Shown: positions 1 to 7,863 of the stretch, piece after piece
How the letters are laid out: each line of letters starts with the position of its first letter
Numbering within the stretch: position 1 is the stretch's first letter
Assembly: GCF_900115825.1 (NCBI RefSeq)
Contig: NZ_FOXW01000006.1
Coordinates: forward strand, 1 to 64,000
Source of the DNA: Desemzia incerta
GTDB lineage: Bacteria; Bacillota; Bacilli; Lactobacillales; Carnobacteriaceae
Reading direction: 5' to 3'
DNA length: 64,000 bases
Position numbers and translations under genes: made by a program
The notes under the pieces: model-generated
What the model was told of the DNA's origin: nothing
The model's input: only the letters and a program-made list of their open reading frames with translations
Databases searched by the model: none

Positions 1-268
1 GAGCTAATTGTTTGATAGGCGTGCCTGCATTGAAGTATTCTCGAACAATTGTCTCTTTAATTTCTTTACTGTACTGATTGTTTCGAGCTGTGGTTTGTAT
101 TCCCGAAAGGCCATGCTCTTGATATCTAAGGACTTTTTGACCGAAGGCCGAATCCGTTAACGATAATCCATGCTCTTTACTTAACTCTTTAAAACTTACA
201 CCTTCTTCAAGATATAACAGAATATATCTCTCAAGCTCATCAATAGTATGTTTGCGGTTAGAACGCAT
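1..268 (-). CDS. IS3-family transposase OrfA, helix-turn-helix part (truncated by window edge)
   Basis: The 89 visible codons start at ATG 268 with an AGGGGGAT ribosome site and run off the window. The peptide begins MRSNRKHTIDELERY and shows a helix-turn-helix of the kind used by IS3 OrfA proteins to bind element ends: a segment ending EEGVSFKELSKEHGLS followed by a recognition helix. A second, similar repeat begins at KEIKETIVREYF. OrfA is normally about 100-180 residues and makes the transposase by frameshifting into OrfB, which would lie to the left. Nothing in the visible part is broken. Confidence 0.75.
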   Translation of the reverse strand, partial: MRSNRKHTIDELERYILLYLEEGVSFKELSKEHGLSLTDSAFGQKVLRYQEHGLSGIQTTARNNQYSKEIKETIVREYFNAGTPIKQLA

Positions 269-327
269 AAAAAATCCCCCTAGAGTAGTTTACTTTTTTA
301 AGTGTCTACTTTAGGGGGAGCATATCA
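1..327 (-). mobile_element. IS3-family insertion sequence, one end only
   Basis: The window opens inside an insertion sequence. It carries the start of an orfA-type transposase gene reading leftwards, and a G/C-rich end lies just outside the start codon. Read on the minus strand the end begins TGATATGCTCCCCC near 327, which resembles ends of IS3-type elements. Two related blocks, CCCCCTAGAGTAG (276-288) and CTACTTTAGGGGG (307-319), form an inverted repeat between this end and the start codon and could act as terminal repeat or operator. The family is assigned from the orfA protein; the exact boundary is an inference because the other end is not visible. Confidence 0.6.
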
Positions 328-352
328 GCTTATAGGCACCGGCTGTTTTTCA

Positions 353-556
353 TTACTCTTCATACTCTAAAATATCTCCTGGCTGACAGTCTAATACTTT
401 ACATATAGATTCTAATGTAGAAAATCGAATAGCTTTTGCTTTCCCATTTTTCAAAATCGATATATTCGCCATAGTGATACCTACTTTTTCAGAAAGTTCC
501 GTCACACTCATTTTTCTTTTTGCCAACATAACATCAAGATTGATCCGAATCGCCAT
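353..556 (-). CDS. XRE-family regulator, YozG-like
   Basis: A 67-residue protein made only of a Cro/CI helix-turn-helix (about residues 5-62), with the typical SVTELSEKVGITMANIS turn and a recognition segment followed by LESICKVLDCQPGDILEYEE. This tail is characteristic of the small YozG class. The start ATG lies 9 bases after the stop of the upstream membrane-protein gene, with GAGGTGA between them, so the two are translated together. In Bacillus the same pair (YoaS, DUF2975, and YozG) is found side by side. It probably regulates its own operon; the signal is unknown. Confidence 0.85.
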   Translation of the reverse strand: MAIRINLDVMLAKRKMSVTELSEKVGITMANISILKNGKAKAIRFSTLESICKVLDCQPGDILEYEE

Positions 557-565
557 AATTTCACC

Positions 566-1057
566 TCAGACTGTTAATTCATTCTCTATTTTTATTTCGA
601 TAGCTTCTTTCAATAGTCGTTCTAGTACAGCCGCAAAGATACTGATGACAACTGCTGCAAAAATCGGCAACATTCCTATAATGATCAACCCAGGAGCATC
701 ATCCCATTCTGCCACCATTGCGACTAATGGAAGAGCCAGGACATAAATACCGCTGATGACTAAAGCACTTTTTTTGATTTTCTTTAAGGCTGCAACTGAA
801 AGTTCAGAGAACGCCTTACTTACATCTATATAAAGCAGCAACTTAAATGACTGGGATAGAGCTGCAAGATAAGGAATTAAAGAAACGGTTATGAGAAGTA
901 AGATTCCCAGGATAATATACCCTAAGGTCGCTCCGTTTGCCGCCTCTTTATAAGCTGTCTTTCCTATTTCAAACCATAGTAACCCTGTTAAGGCTAAAGG
1001 CGGTATCGCCATCAACACAACAGCCAACTTCAATAACCATGTTGATTTTTGTTTCAT
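566..1057 (-). CDS. DUF2975 membrane protein, YoaS-like
   Basis: A 163-residue protein with four predicted membrane spans (roughly residues 10-30, 45-70, 95-120 and 125-150). The chosen start, MKQKSTWLLK, follows AGTAGGAGGAAG at ideal spacing; a longer reading begins upstream at 1150 but has no ribosome site. The family is DUF2975, of unknown function, usually paired with the small XRE regulator that follows here. The membrane location is inferred from hydrophobicity. The pair may form a membrane-sensing regulator, but nothing in the sequence shows the ligand. Confidence 0.8.
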   Translation of the reverse strand: MKQKSTWLLKLAVVLMAIPPLALTGLLWFEIGKTAYKEAANGATLGYIILGILLLITVSLIPYLAALSQSFKLLLYIDVSKAFSELSVAALKKIKKSALVISGIYVLALPLVAMVAEWDDAPGLIIIGMLPIFAAVVISIFAAVLERLLKEAIEIKIENELTV

Positions 1058-1168
1058 TCTCAACTTCCTCCTACTAACATTTGACATGAGTTTACCAAAC
1101 CGTTTATCGTTTATCAATAAATAATTATTGAATTTCATTTTATTATACATTTCTTAAACAAATGAAAG

Positions 1169-1199
1169 AGCCTGATTACAGCTATTCTGCAATCAGACT
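1169..1199 (-). terminator. Hairpin after the purine permease gene
   Basis: A stem of 13 bases (AGTCTGATTGCAG with its near complement) and a short AATAG loop, followed on the minus strand by a modest T-rich tract. It ends the permease transcript before the YoaS-like gene. On the plus strand it is followed by a longer T run, so it could also work in that direction. Confidence 0.6.
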
Positions 1200-1212
1200 T
1201 TTAGTTTTTTTT

Positions 1213-2538
1213 CTATACAAGATAATTTAGTACAAAATAAATCACAAATACTATCGACAGCAGTATAGTCATTCCAGTTAGTTCTTTTGTCTCATTTTTC
1301 ACGATTTTCAAAAGTGTATAAGAAATGAAGCCAAATGCTATTCCATCTGCAATGTTGAATGTTAACACCGTCATAATCACTGTAAACAGCGCTGGAAAGG
1401 CATCTGAAAAATGATCAAATGGGATTTTTTTGATGTTTCCTTGAACCATACTGACTCCAACGATAATCAAAATGGGCGCGACTGCACTCATAGGAATCAA
1501 ACTTAGAATTGGCAAAATAAACAGTGCCGGAATAAATAATAGACCAGCTGTTAAGGAAGTCAGTCCAGTTTTTCCTCCAGCCGCTACTCCTGTAGCACCT
1601 TCAGCTGAAGTACAAGTCGAATTACAGCCCATCACTGAAGCAGCTAAGACAGAAATACCATTTGCTAAATACGCTTTTGGCAACTTGTTACGGTCAGGAA
1701 GCATACTCAATTGAGAACCAAGATTTTGAAAGAGTGCCAACATTAACAGAGCAAACACAGCTATCCAAAAATTTGGACTTAGCAGCAAACTGAAATCAAA
1801 CTGCGCTATCCCATTTGCAAAAGGGGTCAAAGATAAAGAGAACGAACTCATTTTTGAGAGATCAACAACCCCTGTCGCGATTCCGACCAATGTTCCTGCT
1901 ACAATGCTCAACAAGAAATTGGCTGGTACTTTCCGCTCAAATAAAATCAGCGCTATGACTAATGATATTAAAGTCGTCAGCGGTAAAGGATCATTTAAAT
2001 TTCCTAACGCAACTAAGGTTCCTTCGTTTCCGACAATAATCCCGCCGTCTTTTAAGCCTAAAAACATAATAAAAAAACCAATGGCTACACTCATACCAGA
2101 TACTAAAGTTCCTGGTATGGCCGAAGCTAGTTTAGGAGCGATTTTTGATGCTGCAATAATAGTAAATAAGATTCCTACTACTAGTACTACGGTCAAGGCT
2201 TGAGGACTTGTGAGCCCAAACGCTCCTACTAATGTAAAAGCAAAAAAAGCATTGTCACCCATTCCCGGAGTAATAATCAAAGGCGAGTTGGCTAAAAAAG
2301 CCATCAGCAAACAGCCGATCACTGAACTCAATACTGTAGCTACCGTGACTGCAGCATAATTCATTCCTGTAGTACTTAAGACAGAAGCATTGACCGCAAT
2401 GATATACGAAACTGAGATGAAACTAGTCATTCCCGCTAAGAGTTCCGTTTTGATCGTATTCTCTTCCTCTACAATATTAAATCTTCGTTTGACAAAATCC
2501 TGGATAGACACACTCATAGAACTCTGTTTATGACTCAT
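1213..2538 (-). CDS. AzgA-type purine permease (guanine/hypoxanthine or adenine)
   Basis: A polytopic membrane protein of 441 residues in the nucleobase:cation symporter 2 superfamily, AzgA/PbuG branch. Family marks are the N-terminal FNIVEEENTIKTELLAGMTSF, the PLIITPGMGDNAFFAF segment and the substrate loop EGATGVAAGGKTGLTSL at about residue 310. It would import purine bases with protons. Start choice is open: GTG 2550 lies only two bases after AAAGGAGAA, while ATG 2538 is 14 bases away. The gene stands alone between terminators. I see no purine riboswitch in its leader, unlike many homologues. Confidence 0.88.
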   Translation of the reverse strand: MSHKQSSMSVSIQDFVKRRFNIVEEENTIKTELLAGMTSFISVSYIIAVNASVLSTTGMNYAAVTVATVLSSVIGCLLMAFLANSPLIITPGMGDNAFFAFTLVGAFGLTSPQALTVVLVVGILFTIIAASKIAPKLASAIPGTLVSGMSVAIGFFIMFLGLKDGGIIVGNEGTLVALGNLNDPLPLTTLISLVIALILFERKVPANFLLSIVAGTLVGIATGVVDLSKMSSFSLSLTPFANGIAQFDFSLLLSPNFWIAVFALLMLALFQNLGSQLSMLPDRNKLPKAYLANGISVLAASVMGCNSTCTSAEGATGVAAGGKTGLTSLTAGLLFIPALFILPILSLIPMSAVAPILIIVGVSMVQGNIKKIPFDHFSDAFPALFTVIMTVLTFNIADGIAFGFISYTLLKIVKNETKELTGMTILLSIVFVIYFVLNYLV

Positions 2539-2613
2539 GGTTTTTCCCACTTCTCCTTTAGACGCAGCCTCAACAATATCTTGCTAACTTTTTCCTGCTG
2601 TTATTTTGTTCTC

Positions 2614-2642
2614 ATTATAGCTATCGGTTGTGCAAGTATCAA
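2614..2642 (-). promoter_or_regulatory. Promoter of the purine permease gene
   Basis: TTGATA, 17 bases, TATAAT on the minus strand, 64-76 bases before the two candidate start codons. Both hexamers are close to the sigma-A consensus. Confidence 0.75.
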
Positions 2643-2729
2643 ACCAATTTTTTCCAGTGTCATTAGTTTTTCATTTTTTATTCAAATATAGAAGAAATAG
2701 TCAATATTCTCATTCTCTAGAAGTAATTC

Positions 2730-3149
2730 TCACTCTACTCTTTTCCATACCAATTTTCTTTCTGGATGCTGCACATTAGATAAGTGCAATTTCCCATTTG
2801 CCAACTTTACAGAACGAACTTGATTCGTTCCTACATACGAAGAAAGCAAACTGACGGCTACATGAGTGGTAAGCGTCTGTGCTATTTCGTCGATTTGAAA
2901 TTCCCCAGCGTAAGCGTGATAACCCAATTCAGCCATTTTCTCTTCTGCATCTGTTAAAAAGTTTCCTTTATCACTAGACTGGTCTTCAACTGTCATAATA
3001 TGGACTGAAATCATGTTTTCTGGAGTAAAAGTGATGAATCCTTCAGCTTCTTTTCCTAATGGATAAACGATTTCTCCATTTTTGCCTTGTGACTGAAAGG
3101 ATTCTAATGTCCAAGTCGTTCCTGATATCAATTCTTGAAGTTTCCCCAT
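2730..3149 (-). CDS. Lipocalin-like domain protein
   Basis: A 139-residue soluble protein matching the lipocalin-like 5 family pattern: GTTWTLESF near residue 10, then Y-P-L-G and FITFTPENMISVHIM, and a C-terminal beta-rich half ending RKLVWKRVE. There is no signal peptide. Members of this family are small beta-barrels of unknown ligand. The gene starts at an ATG with an AGGAGGAAATAAT site and lies 24 bases after the upstream cupin gene, so the two probably share a transcript. Confidence 0.75.
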   Translation of the reverse strand: MGKLQELISGTTWTLESFQSQGKNGEIVYPLGKEAEGFITFTPENMISVHIMTVEDQSSDKGNFLTDAEEKMAELGYHAYAGEFQIDEIAQTLTTHVAVSLLSSYVGTNQVRSVKLANGKLHLSNVQHPERKLVWKRVE

Positions 3150-3173
3150 TATTATTTCCTCCTGATGAATACT

Positions 3174-3680
3174 TTATTCTTTCCAATTCTTTATTACTCC
3201 GCCTTCTAGATGTTTCACTGGATCATATTTCGGTTTACTCACTTGTCGGATTCTTTCCTTAATCTCTGAGTAGTGCTCTAGATCGCCTCTTTGCATATCG
3301 GGTTCTTTGCCATCAGGATAAGCTCCTATGATTTGAAAATCTTTTGAAGCTGTTATCAATTTATGCGCAACTCCTGCCGGAAGGAGCACGACATCACCTG
3401 CTTTAAATGAATAGATTTCTGCATTTGGTCCGCCAAGTTGCACTTCTGCATCTCCTGAAATACATGCCAACACTTCATGAGTGTTTGAGTGGAAGTGGTG
3501 ATAGGTATAAATACTGCCGACCCATCCGTTGGTGTATCCATTCTGTTCAAAGAATGACAACACTTTTTGCGAAGTGTCTTCTCTATTCAGTTTGTCTGCA
3601 ATACTTTCTGGATAGTATATAACAGTTAAAGTGCTGTTGGGAAAGGGTTTGTTTTCTTGAATCGTAAAATATTTCGCCAT
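3174..3680 (-). CDS. Cupin protein, YjlB-like
   Basis: A 168-residue single-cupin protein. The metal-binding first cupin motif is visible as HHFHSNTHEVL (about residues 61-71), followed by a G-D-V-V-L-L-P-A-G-V-A-H second motif near residue 95-106. The N- and C-terminal extensions (TVIYYPESIADKLNRED and the KPKYDPVKHLEGG tail) match the YjlB family. Function is not established; a small-molecule or metal-binding role is inferred from the fold. It is first gene of a two-gene operon with the lipocalin-like protein. Confidence 0.8.
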   Translation of the reverse strand: MAKYFTIQENKPFPNSTLTVIYYPESIADKLNREDTSQKVLSFFEQNGYTNGWVGSIYTYHHFHSNTHEVLACISGDAEVQLGGPNAEIYSFKAGDVVLLPAGVAHKLITASKDFQIIGAYPDGKEPDMQRGDLEHYSEIKERIRQVSKPKYDPVKHLEGGVIKNWKE

Positions 3681-3873
3681 TGATAGATTCTCCTCTCTTA
3701 TATACCTTAAGTATAAACAAACCTATTATTTCAGTCGAAAATTTCCGCCTATTTCCATGTGCAACAAGCTTTTTCCAAGACAAAACAATGGAAAAAAATG
3801 ACGATTTTCTATAGGATAAATAAAAATTCACTTTTTGAGTTCGAAAAAAATTATATCTTCCTGCATATGCAAT

Positions 3874-3881
3874 GGTATAAT
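3874..3881 (+). promoter_or_regulatory. Extended -10 promoter of the cyclodeaminase-family gene
   Basis: GGTATAAT preceded by ATG gives an extended -10 (TGGTATAAT). No good -35 is visible 17 bases upstream. The leader from here to the start codon is about 110 bases. Confidence 0.55.
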
Positions 3882-3895
3882 AAATTTTGAGTGCT

Positions 3896-3942
3896 GTTGT
3901 GGAACACAACCATATTGCTGATTATGTTATGACACAATCAGC
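3896..3942 (+). other. Two adjacent RNA hairpins in the cyclodeaminase-family leader
   Basis: The first hairpin is GTTGTG-GAA-CACAAC (3896-3910). The second is GCTGATT (3917-3923) pairing with AATCAGC (3936-3942) across a 12-base loop. Neither is followed by a T run, so they are not simple terminators. I recognise no known riboswitch class here. Confidence 0.5.
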
Positions 3943-3995
3943 CGTTACAGTGGCAAGAGCTCATTTTTGTTTGATAGAAAAAAGGAGGGATTATT

Positions 3996-5000
3996 CTGGA
4001 GGAGAAAAACACACTGCTCATTAATCAAAAGACTATAAAAGAATTAGTGGGTATGAAAGATATCAATGAAATCGTCCACAAGACATTCGTAGGATTTGGA
4101 GAAGGTACAGTCATTAATCCTACCAAATTAACACTTGATTTAGGTGAAACTGGAGGATATCCTCCATACGAAGGATTCATGAATGCCATGCCCGCTTACA
4201 TTGGTTGGCAAGATATTGCCGGTTTGAAATGGGTCGGCGGTTTCCTTGGCGAAAGAAAAGAAGCTGGACTTCCTTATATCACCGCTATGATTTTACTACT
4301 TAACCCTCACTTAGGGACTTTTACAGCCGCACTAGACGGTGCATATATCACAAATATGCGTACGGGATCTCAAACAGCCAATGCCTTGCGTTATTTAGTG
4401 AAAAAGCCGTCTATTTCCATCGGTATGTACGGAGCTGGTATGCAAGCCAGCACCAATATCCTCGCTATTTCAGATTTATTTGACATCTCAGAATTGATTA
4501 TCTGGAATCATCGTCGTTCTACCGCAGATAAACTTGCTGAGGATGTGAAAGATTTGGTGAAAGGAACGATACGAGTAGTTGAAGATCCTAAAGAAGCCAG
4601 TCAAGCAGATGTTCTCATCACGGTCACTCCTGCACAAGAACCGATCGTCAAAGCTGACTGGCTCCAACCAGGAACCATCATCTTCCCTCTGGGTTCTTTC
4701 CAAGAAATCGAAGACGAATTGATTTTAAAAGCAGATAAAATCATCGTTGACCATGTGGAGCAAGCTTTGCATCGCGGAGCTTTAAAACATCTGAATAAGC
4801 AAGGTAAAGTAACGGAAGAAAATATTTTTGCTACATTAGGTGATTTGGCAGCAGAAAAAACATCTGCCGGTGATTTGTCAAAAGACATCACCATTTGTAT
4901 CCCGATTGGAACGGGCGCCATGGATGTAGCAATTGCTGGAGAAGTTCACAAACGTGCTCTTGAAAAAGGTTTAGGAGAACACTTCGATTTTGTAGAATAA
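3996..5000 (+). CDS. Ornithine cyclodeaminase / mu-crystallin family enzyme, CTG start
   Basis: A 334-residue NAD(P)-dependent enzyme of the ornithine cyclodeaminase/alanine dehydrogenase-like family. Visible are the Rossmann motif GMYGAGMQAS (about residue 147), the substrate-binding RTGSQTANA segment just before it, and the late GTGAMDVAIA motif. The family N-terminus (L-L-I-N-Q-K-T-I-K-E-L-V-G-M-K-D) is encoded upstream of the first GTG at 4047, in frame. The only strong ribosome site, AAAGGAGGG at 3981-3989, points to CTG 3996. Substrate is unknown: proline, alanine or ketimine chemistry all occur in this family. It stands alone between a promoter and a terminator. Confidence 0.8.
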   Translation: MEEKNTLLINQKTIKELVGMKDINEIVHKTFVGFGEGTVINPTKLTLDLGETGGYPPYEGFMNAMPAYIGWQDIAGLKWVGGFLGERKEAGLPYITAMILLLNPHLGTFTAALDGAYITNMRTGSQTANALRYLVKKPSISIGMYGAGMQASTNILAISDLFDISELIIWNHRRSTADKLAEDVKDLVKGTIRVVEDPKEASQADVLITVTPAQEPIVKADWLQPGTIIFPLGSFQEIEDELILKADKIIVDHVEQALHRGALKHLNKQGKVTEENIFATLGDLAAEKTSAGDLSKDITICIPIGTGAMDVAIAGEVHKRALEKGLGEHFDFVE

Positions 5001-5004
5001 TTTC

Positions 5005-5048
5005 AAAAAGCCAGTCCAAAATGGATGTCCATTTTTGGTCTGGCTTTT
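5005..5048. terminator. Bidirectional terminator
   Basis: A long stem (AAAAGCCAG.CCAAAAATGG and complement) flanked by A and T runs lies between the convergent cyclodeaminase-family and YccF genes and can serve both. Confidence 0.85.
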
Positions 5049-5059
5049 AACTATTTATT

Positions 5060-5428
5060 CTATCGAGTACGGTATATTTCTGACCCCACTGGTAATAAGG
5101 CTAATTTGGCATGTTTAAAGTGCTGCATTCCAAAAGGAATCCCTACAATCGTCAAACAGAAAACAATTCCCATAGCAACTTCTTCTATGACGATCGCAAA
5201 TCCCCCAAGAAACAGCCAAACAATATTGATCAAGAGTGATGATCCACTATCACTGAAGCGAATCTCTTTTCCAAAAGGAGCTGCAGACATTTTAGCAAAT
5301 TTAAAACACTGTCTGCCGATTGGGATTCCGATAATTGTTATTGACCACAATATTCCTAAAATCCCCCACGATAGAAAGCTGATAAATCCGCCCAATATAA
5401 ACCACACAATATTCCCTAATAGTTTCAT
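5060..5428 (-). CDS. YccF-domain membrane protein
   Basis: A 122-residue integral membrane protein with two copies of the YccF domain. Each copy has a hydrophobic stretch beginning NIVW(F/L)(I/F)LGG followed by TI(I/V)GIP(I/F)G, at about residues 6-40 and 68-105. The duplication and the repeated GIP.G motif are diagnostic. Function is unknown. The gene is monocistronic and convergent with its neighbour. Confidence 0.88.
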   Translation of the reverse strand: MKLLGNIVWFILGGFISFLSWGILGILWSITIIGIPIGRQCFKFAKMSAAPFGKEIRFSDSGSSLLINIVWLFLGGFAIVIEEVAMGIVFCLTIVGIPFGMQHFKHAKLALLPVGSEIYRTR

Positions 5429-5641
5429 AATTCTTCTCCTCTTTAATCGTTGTTATTCTGATGTTTACATTACTTATTATAGAGGACAGAATCTAGCAGA
5501 ACATCAGACTAAATGATGATTTTCCGAATGAATATTGTTTAGCCTAGTCAGGATAACGTACATCCACCACATAAAAATTTGATCTTAGAAAATTTTTCAC
5601 CAAATTTAGCAAACTTTGTGTAGGTAGCAGAGTATCTTTTT

Positions 5642-6307
5642 TTATTTGCTGTTTTCTTCCAACCATTTCTTTGCTGCAAACATATCTTCATGTATATCGG
5701 ATGCCAACTGTCGATTGTAAAATACACTGGCAGGATGGTAAGTACACAAAACAGAATATTTTTTATCCGTCCATTGATAAACTGTATCTTCGAGGTCCGC
5801 TAAATACTGAACGGATGTCGTCAGTACTTTTCCATGAAGATCTTTTACTGCTGCTTTCTTTCCAAGTACTCGCTCAATGGCTGACGTACCTAACAGAATA
5901 ATCAGTGGAGCATCAATAAGACTGATTTCGTAATCTGTCAAAGGTGCATGTGCCAGCACTTCTTTTCGGGTTGGCTTGCGATTGTAGCGTCTCATTTCTT
6001 CTTCACCTGTACGCTTATTGAGTTTTAGACGATCTTTAAAAGGACGACTATGAAAGACACTTGTAATATACGTATTTTCTCTCGTTAACCCAGCCGTCTC
6101 CATAAACTTCATCAATTCAACCCCTGCTCGTCCAGCAAATGGAGTGTCTATATCTATTGTTACCTCCACTTCCCCAGGTGCTTCTCCGATCAATAGAGCT
6201 TTTGGATGTTCCGGACCCTCTCCGCGTAAAAATCCCTCTACAGGAAATCCAGCAGCTCTTTGTTGCGCTAGTTGAATCAGTTCTTTAGTAAGTATCGTTT
6301 TTATCAT
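5642..6307 (-). CDS. Uracil-DNA glycosylase superfamily protein lacking the iron-sulfur cysteines
   Basis: A 221-residue protein of the uracil-DNA glycosylase superfamily. Motif 1 is GEAPGEVEV (about residue 41) with the following PFAGRAGVELMKFM, and motif 2 is TYHPASVFYN near residue 190. Family 4 and 5 enzymes hold a 4Fe-4S cluster with four cysteines; here only one cysteine exists, next to the TYHPA motif, so no cluster can form. The start at ATG 6307 is preferred because the perfect ribosome site runs up to the GTG at 6319. DNA repair is likely, but activity on uracil is not proven. Confidence 0.8.
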   Translation of the reverse strand: MIKTILTKELIQLAQQRAAGFPVEGFLRGEGPEHPKALLIGEAPGEVEVTIDIDTPFAGRAGVELMKFMETAGLTRENTYITSVFHSRPFKDRLKLNKRTGEEEMRRYNRKPTRKEVLAHAPLTDYEISLIDAPLIILLGTSAIERVLGKKAAVKDLHGKVLTTSVQYLADLEDTVYQWTDKKYSVLCTYHPASVFYNRQLASDIHEDMFAAKKWLEENSK

Positions 6308-6413
6308 TTGAATGATCACCCTCCTTACTTCTCTTTTAGGTTAGCATATTTTGAGATTTTAAAAAAATGTAAGCTATAAAATCCAGTACATCATGAAACT
6401 AATTTGCGCTCAA

Positions 6414-6451
6414 TAAAAAAGCCAGATTGAGACTTTATCTCTCGATCTGAC
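6414..6451 (-). terminator. Terminator of the nucleoside permease gene
   Basis: CAGATCGAGA pairs with TCTCAATCTG across a short loop, followed by TTTTTT on the minus strand. Confidence 0.85.
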
Positions 6452-6474
6452 TTTGACTATACACTCATTTATTT

Positions 6475-7653
6475 TTATAAGAACAATCCAATAAACATTG
6501 CTGAAAGAACTGGAACGATGAACCCACCCAACATTCCTCTAAAAGCTAAATTGGATAAATCGTTTTTTCTATTTGGTGCAAAAACAGCCAGTCCAGTAAC
6601 ACAGATAGCAATACTTGAGAATGCACCAAAACTTCCTACTGCAATAGACAACATAGCTACTGCTCTATCTGACAATTCTCCTAATTGAGGTGCCAGTTCT
6701 GCATAAGCAACAAACTCATTGATTGACAATTTGGTCCCTAGAACTTGCCCAGCGATGATAGATTCTGATCCTGTCAGTCCCATCAACCAGCCTAGTGGCA
6801 TGAATAAGTAGCCTAATAACTCCGTAAAACTAGTTCCTACCAATCCTAACAGGCTGTTCAGCAACGCTACAATGGAAATACCGGCAATCAAGCTGGCTCC
6901 GATTCCCAAAACCATTTGCAATCCATTATTGATTCCTTCAGCCAAAGCAGAAAACACCGACGTATTATCCCCTTTTCGATCAAGTGTTACATCCGTTACT
7001 CGGCTTTCTTCCGTTTCAGGAGTCAATATTTTAGCGACTAAAATAGAACCGAACGGCACCATTGCGGAAGTGATCAATAGCCATTCCATAGGGATCCCCA
7101 ACAAGTTATATCCTACTAAAATAGATGCTGACATGGATCCCATACCTGCAACCAAGACTGTCATCAATTCTGATCGAGTCATGTCCGGCAAGTATTTAGC
7201 TACCAAAAATGGAGATTCCGTTTGACCTAAAAGCATGTTGGCCACAGCTACAAACGATTCAGCTTTTTCAGTTCCCATTAATTTCCCTACAGCCCCGCCG
7301 ACTATCTTAACAACCCAGCCTACTACGCCCAGGTAACCAAGAATACCCGTCAGACCAGATAAGAAAATGATTACTCCTAATACATCAATAAAGAAATACC
7401 CTTTTCCAAATAAATCCCCGAATACAAAGTTCAACCCTTCATTTGCAAAACTAAATAATTTTGTCACTCCTGCAGCCAATTGTCTGATGATCCAACTTCC
7501 GACTGGAATTTTGATCAAAAACACTGATAATACCAACTGTGCTGCCACAGCAACTGCCACAGTCTTTTTATTGATTGCTTTCTTGTTGTCCGACATCAAG
7601 TATAGAATACCTAATAAAATAATAATTCCAAAAACTGTTATAACTTTATCCAT
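6475..7653 (-). CDS. nupC: Concentrative nucleoside transporter, NupC-type
   Basis: A 392-residue CNT-family permease with about ten membrane spans. The family core is clear: the GQTESPFLVAKYLPDMTRSE stretch (about residues 145-165), the TGSESIIAGQ segment and the NEFVAYAEL motif near residue 300. It imports nucleosides with protons or sodium. It begins at an ATG with GGAG ten bases upstream. It is monocistronic, between the AraC-type gene and the glycosylase-like gene. No regulator or riboswitch is visible in the 190-base leader. Confidence 0.9.
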   Translation of the reverse strand: MDKVITVFGIIILLGILYLMSDNKKAINKKTVAVAVAAQLVLSVFLIKIPVGSWIIRQLAAGVTKLFSFANEGLNFVFGDLFGKGYFFIDVLGVIIFLSGLTGILGYLGVVGWVVKIVGGAVGKLMGTEKAESFVAVANMLLGQTESPFLVAKYLPDMTRSELMTVLVAGMGSMSASILVGYNLLGIPMEWLLITSAMVPFGSILVAKILTPETEESRVTDVTLDRKGDNTSVFSALAEGINNGLQMVLGIGASLIAGISIVALLNSLLGLVGTSFTELLGYLFMPLGWLMGLTGSESIIAGQVLGTKLSINEFVAYAELAPQLGELSDRAVAMLSIAVGSFGAFSSIAICVTGLAVFAPNRKNDLSNLAFRGMLGGFIVPVLSAMFIGLFL

Positions 7654-7828
7654 TTCTTTAGTTCTCCATTTCCATTGCTTACTTGTAGATGAACTTTATA
7701 ACTCGGCTGCTGATTCTTTGGTTACCTCCCACTTTATCTGGATTCACCTCATTTATAAATAATCACAATTTCTCATATTACCATATCTCTATGCTCCTAT
7801 CAAATGAACTTCTGCTCATAAAGCACAT

Positions 7829-7863
7829 AAAAAACGACTGATCTGTTTAATGATCAGTCGTTT
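7829..7863 (-). terminator. Terminator overlapping the AraC-type gene end
   Basis: ACGACTGATC pairs with GATCAGTCGT around a seven-base loop, followed by TTTTTT. The hairpin includes the stop codon region of the regulator gene. Confidence 0.85.

Noticed and set aside
2551-2700. Purine riboswitch before the AzgA permease
   Set aside because: None of the conserved purine-aptamer blocks was found; only a standard promoter is visible.
3583-3909. 108-codon minus-strand reading upstream of the cupin gene
   Set aside because: It overlaps the cupin start and a promoter on the other strand; it has no ribosome site and low-complexity content.
5025-5516. 163-codon plus-strand reading opposite the YccF gene
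   Set aside because: It is the shadow of a convincing YccF protein; its start lies in a terminator.
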